Of a stretch of DNA of 64,000 nucleotides, positions 15,301 to 26,256 are shown in pieces; the first letter of the stretch is position 1, and each line of letters begins with the position of its first letter. The position numbers and the translations under genes were made by a program. The stretch is taken from positions 266,419-330,418 of the forward strand of contig NMRA01000485.1 in NCBI GenBank assembly GCA_002633005.1. Reading direction: 5' to 3'. Source of the stretch: Phoronis australis (taxonomy: Eukaryota; Phoronida; Phoronidae). Below the pieces are notes generated by a model. It saw only the letters and a list, made by a program, of their open reading frames with translations, was not told where the DNA came from and ran no database searches.

Positions 15301-17475
15301 GTCCTCAGCTTCTGATCGTCCCCAATACACTACATATAATACTACAAGGTAGGACACTCCTGACTAGAAATTCCACGGGTGCTTCACTTCAGCCGTCCAT
15401 AGCAAACATAAAACTCAATAAATTTACACAAAACAGAGGTTCAACAAACCATGAAGAATTGTTCTTTCTCCCAATACCATTCACGGTGTCCTGTTCCGGC
15501 GACTTCGTAAGAAATTCGCAGTCAAAGAACAAAAATGTTCACAAAAAACCCCCGCGCACGTCCATCGGTTGCCGCTCGAGGTCAAGGACGGTACGGAAAT
15601 TGCCGGTGAGTTACGGAAGTACCGACATCGTGACTTTACGCGACCTATGTCGGTACTTCCGTAACTCACCGGCAATTTCCGTACCGTCCTTGACCTCGAG
15701 CGGCAACCGATGGACGTGCGCGGGGGTTTTTTGTGAACATTTTTGTTCTTTGACTGCGAATTTCTTACGAAGTCGCCGGAACAGGACACCGTGAATGGTA
15801 TTGGGAGAAAGAACAATTCTTCATGGTTTGTTGAACCTCTGTTTTGTGTAAATTCATTGAGTTTTATGTTTGCTATGGACGGCTGAAGTGAAGCACCCGT
15901 GGAATTTCTAGTCAGGAGTGTCCTACCTTGTAGTATTATATGTAGTGTATTGGGGACGATCAGAAGCTGAGGACGCCTGTGGTTTCATCCACTAAAAAAC
16001 GACCGTTATTCAGTGATTGCCTGGTTCTTTAAAAGGTTCCTGAAGTACAATAATATTCATTTTTAATGTAATATAATTGATGAATAAAGTCTATATCAGA
16101 AATCCCATCTTTGTTACTCTTTCACATTTTTGTAAGATAAGCGTTTTTTCCAATGTTAATTGCTATTGGCTAACGCACGTCTGACGTCGCTGAGCCAGTA
16201 CCGTGGGTGAAGACAATAAGATAAATCAAGCTTATTATGTATGTAGCTCACTGGGTGAATGCCTCTCGGCTACAGAACTGTGCTTAATGTGCCTAATTCG
16301 TCCGCAATCTCGGCTCTCAAAAGTTCATAATACAAGTTTACTGCAGTGTGGTGTTGACTATTAATGGAATGATGCCGTTCTCCGCACAGGCCAGGAAAGG
16401 ACCCCGACTGCGTAGCCTTACCTTGGTGCAAGCTGTATAGTAAATATACAGCGGCCGTTTCATTGACGTGCGTAAAAACTGATTAAATAAAATCTGACAC
16501 AAAATTAGTGTCATTAAAAATTACACTCTTCCTTGAGTAAACTAAATTATTGACTGGTGTTGAAAAAATTGGCGTTCAGCTGTTCACTCAGTTGGTTGCC
16601 GTTAACTTTTTCACCACGCGCGCGATAACCACCAAGTATGTCAACTGAGTCACGTGAGTTAGGCAAAGCCTGCAAAGGCTAGCGTGAGACTGAGCGAAGC
16701 GCGTGACGCTAGCGCATAACAATTGTCAAATAGCATGAGAAGACAGGTGAAATTTGTAAGACTTGTGTCCCTTGGACTTTTTATGTGTCAACATGTGTGA
16801 TTTCACATAACCTCCTCAAAATGGCACCCGGTAAGAGAATCTTGAGCAAACCGCGACAGATTTTCATCGATTTGTTCAAATTATCTAGACTGAATGTATG
16901 TCTCCAGAATGGTATATGAGTTGTTCATAACTCCATGTGCATTTTATTTCCTATATTTTGAAATGATTAACTTTTTGTGGGAATGTATTATCGTCCATGT
17001 ATGCCTGCGGCATCCAGGGCGATGCATGGACCATGGATGGTGCTTATTGATGATGATGTTGAATTAAAAATGTTAAATTTTACACAAGATGGCACTGCAC
17101 AAAAAGTCTATTTTCTCATCAACAGCTCAATCAGTAATTCTTCATAGCATCTAACACCTAGAGTGGAATTGCTACAGCAATAGATTATACTGCAATAAGC
17201 AGGACTAGAAGCGATTCAGTGTACTAAAATTCAAAACAGTCACAAAGCACGTGAGATTCTGGAAAAATCCAAAATGGCCGCCTCCTTTCACTCACCTTTG
17301 CCGCAGTAACATTTCCCAGCTGCACTTTCCGACCTTGCTCACGTTTAGTGTTCTGATCTGAAAAATAAAGTGGGTTAGTTTTTACGCCTTATTTTATTGA
17401 ACACATAGTTTCAAATTTCCACAAACTGCCTAAATACTTACTAAGAACGATGACCGGAGCGCCACCGCCGTACAT
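3305..17475 (-). CDS. CCT3: T-complex protein 1 subunit gamma (CCT3), 15 coding exons
   Basis: CCT3 is one of eight paralogous subunits of the cytosolic ATP-dependent chaperonin TRiC/CCT, which folds actin, tubulin and many WD-repeat proteins. Exons in transcript order: 17442-17475, 17296-17357, 12915-13028, 12292-12388, 11415-11535, 11016-11096, 9908-10013, 8937-9019, 8231-8332, 7162-7341, 6398-6496, 5738-5924, 5071-5211, 4620-4751, 3305-3406. All junctions are GT-AG with matching phases. The sum is 1641 nt, giving 546 aa (human CCT3 is about 545). The protein starts [11 protein letters not shown] and ends APAAPEQ. The group II chaperonin nucleotide motif GDGTTS is at residues 93-98 (catalytic-type Asp94). 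LDP-type [13 protein letters not shown] lies in exon 3 and the gamma-specific WGVDGESG segment in exon 14. Intron 2 is 4.3 kb and carries a foldback transposon; intron 9 carries a SINE. The start is chosen for homology to the CCT3 N-terminus. No defects are visible. Family assignment is very secure. Confidence 0.98.
6170..6198. repeat. (TG)n/(CG) microsatellite
   Basis: A short run of alternating TG with CG interruptions in CCT3 intron 11, between the exons at 6398-6496 and 5738-5924. It is a simple repeat with no coding role. Confidence 0.85.
7907..8040 (-). mobile_element. tRNA-derived SINE-like repeat, copy A
   Basis: Read on the minus strand, it begins with tRNA-like sequence: ACTCAGTGGACTAGAGTGTC (A-box like), then GATTCGAGTCC (B-box like). 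A tail follows that matches a second copy at 59212-59350. The two copies share several blocks, including CACTCTAGTCCACTGAG, AAGATTTCTGC and AACATTTTTAAGTCTG in plus-strand orientation. It lies in CCT3 intron 9. The tRNA head plus dispersal is the standard SINE signature; no LINE partner is visible here. Confidence 0.75.
13760..14280. repeat. Internally repetitive dispersed repeat in CCT3 intron 2
   Basis: Imperfect units follow each other. Each has a block like CAAAAACTAAAGTAGCCAAGA, then an AATTTCATC-A-CGATC block, then a block like TTTGAGACAATCA or CTTGAGATAATTGATG. The stretch ends in ACAGACAGACCCAC. The pattern resembles degenerate repeats common in marine invertebrate introns. Related fragments appear in FKBP introns (about 29160-29330 and 33120-33230). 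It has no coding potential. Confidence 0.5.
15286..15989. mobile_element. 688-bp foldback DNA transposon with 8-bp target duplication
   Basis: Two arms of about 335 bases (15294-15628 and 15647-15981) are inverted repeats of each other. They are separated by only 18 bases (15629-15646) around centre 15637.5. I found one arm mismatch (A at 15420 versus the paired position near 15855). The ends read CACAGGCG...CGCCTGTG and are flanked by the direct repeat GTTTCATC (15286-15293 and 15982-15989), a clear 8-bp target-site duplication. Eight-base duplications are typical of hAT and a few other DNA transposon superfamilies; the class is inference. There is no transposase. The two mirror-image open frames are a by-product of the palindrome. 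It lies in CCT3 intron 2. Confidence 0.93.
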
Positions 17476-18657
17476 TGTCGCTATGAGAGTAGAATTGACC
17501 AACAGGCACAGTGAGTTTCTGTTTTCTTTGAGAAAATTGGTTGCACCCTATGTTATTTTCCATACAATAATGTCGTTGTTTTATTTCATTCTGTGATTTC
17601 CAATATTTCGTTCCTCCTCTTAACCGTACGATGTAGGCTTTACATTGCTTTTTCTACGTCGAGACCCCCAGCAGACCGGAATCTATGTCAGAATAGTCAA
17701 TTAACACGTAGGTGAGTAAAGTTAAATAGAAAATAAAGAACATTGGGTAGTGGCTGTATTTGTTTGAATTGACGCTAACGAAGAAGAGGAGGTGCCTCAT
17801 ACAAGAATATTCTTTTTCAGTAGCAAATTTGTTGCTGTTTTTCACGAAATAACTATTGCCAATAAGTTATCGACTGGTCATACTAACGTCTCCCCCCCTA
17901 CGTCAAAAATACATCTGACGGCGTCGGCCATTGTCTCCGAAAATGGATCCGTGAGAGTTTGTTGAGACGTCCTCACTTTTCTTCGACTACGGACTCAAAC
18001 TTTGTGATAGATTTCACTTTAAGCAGCGGTAAGATCATCACGTAACACTCTTTTAGTTTTACGGCGTTTGCAACCACCCACGTTTCGATCGTTTGTAACA
18101 TTTTATGAATGAAACAGAAACGACACAAATTCTGTAAACGAATGTGTAAACTAAACCAGGACGAGTTGTTGTCCTTGATTCGTCTCTTAAAGTTTCTAGA
18201 TCTAAATGTCATTAGAATGTACTGCGACTAACACATTTTGCTGCCACATTACGGGTTTGTTATGTATTGAGCCGGGTTTTCAGTACGTGAGCTGATGAGA
18301 CCCTCCATCGACTCCCGCTTTATCGATGGCGTTTTCCGATTTCCAATTTGATAACGTCACCCAGCGTTCCTAGAGAGAGAATGCTTTCCCGGAGACGCAT
18401 TTTCATGTTGAACTATCATTTTCTATTTGGTTTTAAGGAACCTGAATATATTCTGTGTTTTTGGCTTATGACCCGTCATAAATACATTGCAGCTCAACTG
18501 TTGTTAAATATGTTACTTGTTAGTTTCACATTCACAATTTGACCGTTCCAAGACCAATTTAAGTTTTACAATTGTAACGTCCAGTGTCAATAATAATTGC
18601 TAAATATAACTCTGCTGTTTTTACATTCTTGGTTGTTTTGTTTCAGCAATTGAAATT
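17476..18657. promoter_or_regulatory. Divergent promoter interval between CCT3 and p66
   Basis: The start codons of CCT3 (minus) and p66 (plus) face away from each other, 1.18 kb apart. An acceptor-like TTTCAG just before 18647 suggests that p66 has an upstream non-coding exon in this interval, so the true promoter gap is shorter. ACGTCA/ACGTCAC motifs (near 17900 and 18354) and a GGCCAT motif near 17928 are present. No obvious TATA box was assigned. A further AAAATGGCCGCC (YY1-like) sits at 17271-17282, just inside CCT3 intron 2. Transcription start sites cannot be placed from sequence alone. Confidence 0.55.
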
Positions 18658-21600
18658 ATGTCTGCCGAGGTTTCGTTGTCTGACGATGGAGAAACAGATG
18701 TGCAAAGAGATGAAAATATGAGGTGGGACACTAGCATTGGTCGACCCTCATTGGTTATCCAACAGTAACAGGGTTAAACAATTTTTTTCGTGTTGCTCTA
18801 TCATTACACAAAATTTTATAACTTGTAAAATAATTACCAGGGCTTGGAATTGTCCTCTTTTGAGAGGATTTCCTCTTTTTTGGTTTCGATTTCTTCTGAA
18901 TTAATTTCCAGTTTCCTTGTTTGACATCTCTTATTTATCATTACTTCGACATAATTTGTGCAAAAAAACCACGTTTATTACAGGTAAATTTTACAGCACA
19001 AAAACTATTTCTATCACACAAGCCTATTTATTTCTGGAAGAATACATCACTTGGAAAGTTATCCTCTTTTTTTTCTCATTGGTCATTCCAAGCCCTGAAT
19101 TACTCAAGATTACTTTTTTTGTTAAAATGTATTTCATATTTAAATTTGATTTCCACTATGTTCACACTCTGAAAACTGTCACTTTGAACCACGTGGTTAA
19201 AGGCTATCAATCTAGAGGGTGATGACAGAGGAAAAAATACAGTGAAATCTGATTATTAAACTGTAAAGGTGGTATTCTGCCTGTATTTGCATGTGTAATG
19301 TAGAAGGACAAATACAGTTGAACGACACTAAAGGGAATGAAAGACCTAACCGTACATGGAGAATGTTGTTTTGTTGTGGGATGTGTTTTACTCTCTTTTC
19401 TGTGTTTTTCCTGTTTGGCTGGTTTACTGAAGTCCTAGCTGTTCATTCATTAGTGACTATGGTTTCTTGCAGTGATGAAGCCAGTAAAGACAAGAAAAGA
19501 CTTGCAGATGACATACACGGCCAAATTTCAGACACTGACGATACAAGTTCAAGGAGGTGACATTTTTTATATCAGTTTTGACCTACCAATTCCCATTAGT
19601 TTAAAGTACTGTCGTTATACCTACCTGGAGTTGCACAGTTCAATGTAAGTATTTGAGGATTTAAAGATAAGAACCATAAGTTTCGTTGGAAATCGGTTGT
19701 GATTTTTACAACAAACACAGTTCCATGCAACTTTGAAGAAAAGTGGTAACTGATCAGAAATGATGAGAAATAAGTGAATAAGTGACTGGTTGATGGGAGC
19801 AACAGCTAAATTTTCTTGCAGTGATGAGCGCAGTCAAGGCAAGAAAAGGTCAGCAGATGATGGAGACAGCCACACGTCTGATACTGAGGCAGCAGGTTCA
19901 AAGAGGTACTTTTTGTTTTGCTAGAACTCCATGCCTTGTCTCTCGCTATTGTTTTACATTTTTAGATTTTAAGTGTTAGCTCAAGATTATTTAGGACCAT
20001 GTCAAGAAGTCTTTTGCCAAATATCAACAAAACTATAGATTTTAACTTGGTAAAAGTATATATTTTGTGAAAGTAGAAGTCTGCTTTATTTGATCTGTGA
20101 CTTCACTGGTTTGCCATTGATTTGGTCATGTGACCTTGTCATATAGCAACAACAAAAGGTACATTGACAGCAACACAATAGTATTTATGGGTATGAGGAA
20201 ATTTCGTTTGATGTAAATGTATTGTAGTTAAAATCTCAAAAACACTGTTACAGTTTTCTAAGTGATCATTTCGTTTTTTCCGTTTTAAGCAACACACAGC
20301 CATGAAAGTCCTGTGTCTTGATAGCCCTTTATTCAGTAGTGGAACAATTCTTGCATTTTCTATAGTATCTGAATCCACACAAACATTTCAGAGATGTGAT
20401 GTTCCAAAGTTAGCCAAATTTGGCATTTTCCTAATGTTCTACATAATCTCAATAGTGTTGAAGTCACCACTATCACGAATATCTCTAGGTGAAAAATGAT
20501 CGCCAGCACATTAATTGCTAGATGTACATTTGACATTTCTGTGGTGGAATATCAAAAGAAAAATTGTTGCAATCAAACCGCATTACAACGTGCCATGTTC
20601 ATAAGTGTTCGCTCGCTTTTAACATTCTAGTTTACATGACCAAGCCAAATGCACCGAGTTCGAATTGATTTTGTTGCAGTCTTCAATCAATCAATTCAAA
20701 GGCAAACTTACAGTGACCTTCAGTTATCACAAGTGTTGAAATATCCCAGGGAGTTGGTTGCAACGCCGTTCAACTATACCTGTAATATCTCTCGTGAAGA
20801 CCAATGACTACTAGACACCTATGTGTCAAAAACTCCCACGTTTTTTCAATAATTCATGTAAAGCGTGGTACCGCTTTGAATTGAGACGGTTGTCCATAAA
20901 TCAGGGCACATGTTGTATCTTATTTCATTTGAAGTTCTGATGCATGCATTGAAGTAAATGAAGAATTCGACCAATGAAACGAAAGGTTATAGACATTTGA
21001 TCTGCCAATTATAATTCACGTCATTGATTATTCAGGTTAAGGGATACTCGATGACAGTAGCACGTCAGCGACATTGCTTCAAATGTTATTCTAAGCAATT
21101 CTCTCAGATTATACTTCGTTTAATGTAAACTGGATATTACGAATCCCATCTATTATTATCAAAGCTGGATTTTGTATGAAATAATAAAATTAGAGACCCA
21201 CTGTCTTTGTTATTGACCTGGGTCAGGAAAATGAGTTTACCAGATTTGCTTGACTAGCAGAACTTCGTCATACATTTCTCTGATGTGCGTTCCTCTATCG
21301 AGATACAGCCTAAGGGCCAGTAAATTAATTAGCAAGCATTGATTCTGTAATGGGGAATCGAAAAAGCTGTTTGTCCTCAAACTTAATTATTTTGAAGGTA
21401 AACTATAAACACAACACAATTATTGGAAAGTATGCATAGTTTAAGAAAAACAAGGAGGGAACAAATTTCACTTTCAAAGTTGGTGCTGATTTAAGTCACT
21501 AAATTTTATAATCTCAGTTTGTTTCTTACTCAGATTAGAAGCCATTCCTGTGCAAGAAATGAAGCGACAATTCGTTATTGCTAGAGTCTGTGATACCGTG

Positions 21601-23122
21601 CTTGACGTTTGACATGTAAAATGGCCATACGGGACGTGTGAACTTGTAGCAATAATCTACTGTAATTTCAGGTTTCATCTATTTGTCTTTTATTTCTTGC
21701 TACTATTGTGGCCAAGAACCAATTCAATTTTGTAACCGTAAGTTGTGAAAATCAAAAATTAATTTTTTTGATGGAAGGTAGTTTTACAAATGCTCGTTTG
21801 AATTCTGTTGTAGAGTCAAACTGGATGAGGATGTTGTTGATGTTAAGTCTTCTGGTGATGACTCTCAAGATGGCAGGAAGCAACCACCTGTCTCCAACAT
21901 GGATGTAGACCTCAATCACAAGGACGCAGAGTGTGTGGAAGACGGCGACAGTGACAAAGAGAACGATGGGGACGCACCGATGGATCTGAGTACTAAACCT
22001 CCAGGTAAATCACCGGACGTGATCACTTTGTCAGACTCTGACTCTGAGGATAGTGCCGTCCACTACGCTGTGGATTTTGTACAACTGTCTCCAGAGGAAG
22101 AAGCAGCCCGCAACAAGTTGATACGCAAACTGCAGACAGAGCTTCGCAATGAGGAGGCTAAACTCGTGTTGCTGAAGAAGATCCGACAGAGTCAACTGGC
22201 CTCTCAGCAGAGTACGGATATAAGCAAGGCTTCGCAGCGACTGGGAGTGTCTGCAGCCCCACTCCCTGTTATGAGAGGGGGCAACCATCATCCCATGACT
22301 AATGGCACCAAGTACATGTCATCGTCTCATCACTCTGGCAGGACGTCACAAGTGGGACCTCCGCCACTCGTCATGGCTCCCCGCCAGCAGACCACTCATC
22401 AGTCACTGACCTCTAGTCAAGTGCCAAGTTACAGGCAGACGCAGGCGCCGTCCCAGCCCCCTCAGCCAGTACAGACCCCAGAACAGCGTCAGGCTGCGGC
22501 TAAACTGGCTCTAAGGAAACAACTGGAGAAGACTTTGCTTCAGATTCCTCCGCCCAAACCGCCGCCGCCCGAGATGAACTTCATTCCCAGCGTGGGCAGT
22601 AACGAGTTCATCATGTTGGTTGGGCTGGAGGAAGTCGTCAAGAGAATCTTAGACGCTGAGCAGGGCAAACCAGAGATGAAGTATGTCTTCAACCCATTCA
22701 CATGTTGCCAGTGCAGTACAGACTTCACTCCCGTGTGGAAGCGCAACAAGCCCGGCTCGAAGGAGGTCATCTGTGAGGTGTGCGTGACATCAAACACCAA
22801 GCGGGCCCTGAAGCAGGAGCATACTAACCGCCTCAAGAGCGCCTTCGTCAAGGCCTTACAGCAGGAGCAGGAGATTGAGCAGCGCCTTAATAGCCAGGGT
22901 TCTTCCTCCCCAAGCCCCGCCACGTCATCGCCCGTTAACTTAACCTCGTCGTACAAACCTTCAGCTGAACAGATGAGGCAACACCACAACCTAATTCAAG
23001 CTCACCAGGCACAGTTGCGCTCCCTTCAGGGATTCCAAGGAGCTAACTTCCCCTATCAGATGTCCTCGTCTAATCTACAACGTCAATTCCTGCTAGATAT
23101 GATTCCAGCGTGGAAGAAGTGA
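18658..23122 (+). CDS. GATAD2: Transcriptional repressor p66 (GATAD2A/B orthologue), NuRD complex subunit
   Basis: p66 bridges MBD2/MBD3 to the CHD/Mi-2 remodeller in the nuclear NuRD deacetylase complex. Coding exons: 18658-18722, 19473-19556, 19822-19905, 21814-23122, all GT-AG. The sum is 1542 nt, giving 513 aa. The N-terminus begins MSAEVSLSDDGETD. Residues about 144-150 (SPDVITL) match the family motif preceding CR1. CR1 is a predicted coiled coil at about 169-206 (PEEEAARNKLIRKL through KLVLLKKIRQSQ), the MBD2-binding helix. A Gln/Pro/Ser-rich linker follows. CR2 is about 301-436, from AAKLALRKQLEKTLL through a GATA-type zinc finger (Cys375, Cys378, Cys398, Cys401) to the helix with AFVKALQQEQEIEQRL. 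Exons 2 and 3 are tandem duplicates. CR1, linker and CR2 all sit in one 1.3-kb exon. I infer a single invertebrate p66 rather than either vertebrate paralogue. Confidence 0.97.
18838..19097. mobile_element. CAGGGCTTGGAA-ended transposon, 260 bp, with 6-bp target duplication
   Basis: The ends CAGGGCTTGGAAT and ATTCCAAGCCCTG are inverted repeats. The flanks carry the identical direct repeat AATTAC (18832-18837 and 19098-19103). It lies in p66 intron 1. The interior is a short variant related to the 1601-1834 copy and different from the longer 24410 and 33439 copies. It has no transposase, so it is non-autonomous. Confidence 0.88.
19473..19905 (+). repeat. Tandemly duplicated p66 exons 2 and 3
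   Basis: Exons 19473-19556 and 19822-19905 are both exactly 84 nt, both in phase 2-2, and both encode S-D-E-x-S-x-x-K-K-R-x-A-D-D followed by an S-D-T-[DE] segment. DNA similarity extends a little into the 3' part of the upstream intron, which ends TTTCTTGCAG or TTTTCTTGCAG in the two cases. Each copy adds one short basic-acidic module, possibly a nuclear localisation element (KKR). This segment aligns best with the KKR/QKR-containing N-terminus of vertebrate GATAD2 proteins. Confidence 0.9.
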
Positions 23123-23363
23123 AGTCTTTGAACAATTTGTACGTCTTGTGGACAGTTTTATATATTGAAGTAGATTCAGTTTTGACAACTGAGAAAGGCC
23201 AGTCAGTTTATCAGTGTTTATGGTTCCTTAATTGTGAACTGTTTATTGCGGAGGCTATAAAACCATAGTGTTAAAGGTATATTGAGCGCTGTTAGGGTAA
23301 TATTACTATTACCTTGGGATAACCCGTTTTAATTTTAAGACAGTCCTTGAAATAGTGTTGTGA

Positions 23364-23369
23364 AATAAA
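23364..23369 (+). terminator. p66 polyadenylation signal candidate
   Basis: AATAAA about 240 bases after the p66 stop codon is the first canonical hexamer downstream. It is consistent with a short 3' UTR. Confidence 0.6.
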
Positions 23370-26256
23370 CAAAGTTAACACTTCTTTTCTATGGTTATAC
23401 TGTGGCCGAAATGGACCTCCCAGGTGTTTTTATTTTACAGTGTTTTGAAGATATTGATGTAACGCTCGATATACCTTTCACTCACTTCATCATTTTAGCT
23501 CTGGCTCACCAGATTTCCTGATAGTTGACTAATAGTGTTTCTTTGTTTGTAGAAAACTCGTATTATTACAATCTAGTTTAAAATCTTTAGTATTTTTGTG
23601 TTCATGCCACTCATGCATCAAGCTGCAATATTGACAAGTCTACGCATTCACCAAATATCTCCCAGATTTTAACTCCGGAAAGTTTCCATTTTCAGAAAGC
23701 AGAACACCTGTAGAGATTTTGTTTTTGCAATTTTATTAATAATTGGATCACGTGGTTATGTCTTTTTAGTAAAAAGTAAAACAAAAGCAAGGTACATTCC
23801 TGGCAATGAGCAAATTTTATTTGTTCTAAACGTCGAGCTCTCAATAACTTTATTTAACAGTTTTCTAAAATATTCCGTGTTTGCAACTTCTGTTTTTTTC
23901 AAGAAACTCATTCAATTCCAATTTTTGAATGACAGTTTTGAACAGCGTTTCGAAAAATACTGCATAAATTATTGTATGTGAAAGTTACATACCAGTTCGA
24001 TTAACTGTTTCTGATATTTGATGTTCTGAAGTTAGCCAAATTTGGACATTTTTTTCAAGAGTCCTGTGGAAAATCTTGCCAGCAGTATCAACCACTATGT
24101 ATAGCAAACACTCTCAAAACTTATAAAGTTGGCTTTAACTGAAGTTTGCAGAACCGAAATCGACTTGTGAACAGTGTAATTGGATTAAGACTCTAGAGGA
24201 ATGAAATATTAAAAGTTAATATCAAAAACCATGCACTGTGTAACATTTGACTGCAGTAGCATTCTTAATGTGTGCATTTCCAATGAAAGATTTTTGTAAA
24301 CATAAGCCAGCAAAACCCCAAAATTAACCCAGTCGCCTCGAGCATGAAAGGATACACCTCTTGCTTATTGTTGATTGAGTTTCTCAAGAATATGCTGTTT
24401 CATCAGACACAGGGCTTGGAATGACCAATGACTAAAAAAAAAAAAAAAAACGTTACTACCATCAGTAGCATGCGTCTGCGTCCTTTTCGCTCGCCCGTCC
24501 ACTCCCAACCCACACAAATTTGGCTGCAGAGCGGTAGTATTTGTCGCCGCGCTTACCAATAACACGAGCCGCCATTGAAAATCAGACCACGCTTTACCCA
24601 GATGCCCCGGCAATGTTGACAATTTACGTTCCTCCGAAACATAAAGACTTCCGCTTTCCGAGGTGAACGTCGTCTGCAACGCCGCGGTAAGAAAGGAATT
24701 TGCCGCGGAAATTTCATATCAAATCCGATTTTTTTACGCGGAAATATTATAAAAAAAGCGGAAAGCACATTTCAAAAAAGCGGAAATCCGTGTTTCCGCG
24801 GAAAATTCCAAGCCCTGCAGACAGTCTCACACGAAATTTAGAGACTTAATTTGTGTTCCGGACCACAACAACTAAAACTGCATTATGCCCTGTTTAACTT
24901 AGCTCACAAACCATAATCAAATTGACCCTTCTATCCTCAGACTGATAAAATAGGTTTGAAATTCCTAATATTTCTTACGGAGACCGGATTCCATTACCAT
25001 TACCAACTCCAATATTGAAACCATCAGCAACTAGAGAATACCCTTCAGAGTTTATTGAGGTTGGCTAACGTAACCCTAAAATTGGGGATTCGAAAATGGA
25101 GCATATAGGCATTGCCCGCGACTTTATTAGGCAGCAATTAAAGATCAAAATAACATGTTTTCAAATCCCAAAGCACTTCTATTAAGAATTCAACGTTGAC
25201 AATGGCAAAATGTGGCTTTAAATAAAACTGGCCAAGTTGGGTTCAATCGTTACCAGTGCTCTGCTTCTATTATGTTTTAAAACTAGAAACAAAGCTATCG
25301 GTTTCCCCCAAGTTGCTCCCACTATCAACATTATTGCCTTTTGTTGCACATGTAAACGACTCGAGGGGTACAACGAAAGAAATATTGCACTAAAATGGTG
25401 GGAGATTTACCTGCCCCATACACAAGCACGTAAAATACCCAAAGTGCCGCAGAGAGGTAAATTTTTCAGATTTTGACTTGTCTGTGATCAGTATGGGGCA
25501 TCAGAACGGTGCATATTCTTAAATGGACAGGTGCTGACATCTTGCTTATTTACAGACATGTTCCTCTTCTTCCGGTCTGTAATGACCAATCAATCAATAA
25601 TCATTAATTTTATTTTAGTGACCCATAACAATTGCCACCCAGCCACAACTTGGACTTATAAGTCACTATTTTCAAAGAACGTATTAACTACGAGTCTTTT
25701 CCAAATGTGATATTTTTATTACGACATGCAGTGAAAAAATTTGCCTCTACAAACATGTTCCACAGTGAGTTTTCTTGATTAGAAGTAATTGATTACAAAG
25801 AACATAATAATATTGATTAGAAAATAACAGCAGAAACTTATCGCACAAGACAGTAATAAACCTTATTTAACTTGTGACAATAATGTAGTTCGGTCCTGTT
25901 CTCTTCTATGGGATTGCCAACTGAGAGACAACAAAATATAGATTGTAAATTGTCTAATACAGAGAAAGCAGTCGAGTGTTTTAATAGATCGCATCACTTT
26001 GTTGCTGGATCACAGGAACATAACCCACACTGCAAATATTTAAGCTCAGATATCCCGAGACACAGCGACACTGCCAACATCATGCTGGCAGAATTGACAG
26101 ACGGACAGTAGTCAACACAGCACCATTAAGTCATTCACCAGCACATGGACCAAGTAAGCCTCTCTGTGGAACCTTTGTCCTTAATCAAACCCCATAAGTA
26201 CCATACACTGACAGTCTTCCACTGGTAACTCCTTGTAACAGTTTATAAAACTGGCA
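23370..26256. other. Tail-to-tail intergenic region between p66 and the FKBP gene
   Basis: This is AT-rich sequence between two convergent genes. Apart from the transposon at 24410-24817 I see no recognisable exon or RNA gene. The 3' UTR of the minus-strand FKBP gene must start just below 26257; its polyadenylation site could not be chosen with confidence. Confidence 0.6.
24404..24823. mobile_element. CAGGGCTTGGAA-ended transposon, 408 bp, with 6-bp target duplication
   Basis: The element spans 24410-24817 with inverted ends CAGGGCTTGGAA and TTCCAAGCCCTG. The direct repeat CAGACA flanks both sides (24404-24409 and 24818-24823). An A-run follows the left end. The interior includes GCG/CGC-rich segments shared at high identity with the 33439-33956 copy, including the TTTCCGCGGAAAATTCC right end. 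Minus-strand open frames that recur in both copies (beginning [16 protein letters not shown]) come from this shared sequence and are not evidence of a gene. The 6-bp duplication would fit superfamilies such as IS3EU or Dada, but this is inference. Confidence 0.93.

Noticed and set aside
15459-15816. Two mirror-image 111-codon open frames on opposite strands with nearly identical translations
   Set aside because: They arise because the sequence is a palindrome; the same arm is read from both sides. There is no family resemblance or splice context.
22540-22989. 149-codon minus-strand open frame
   Set aside because: It is the antisense shadow of the large p66 exon; the plus strand has clear protein homology.
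24365-24768. Minus-strand open frames of 104 and 71 codons
   Set aside because: They lie within a transposon copy, and their counterparts recur in the other copy. There is no protein family match that I recognise.
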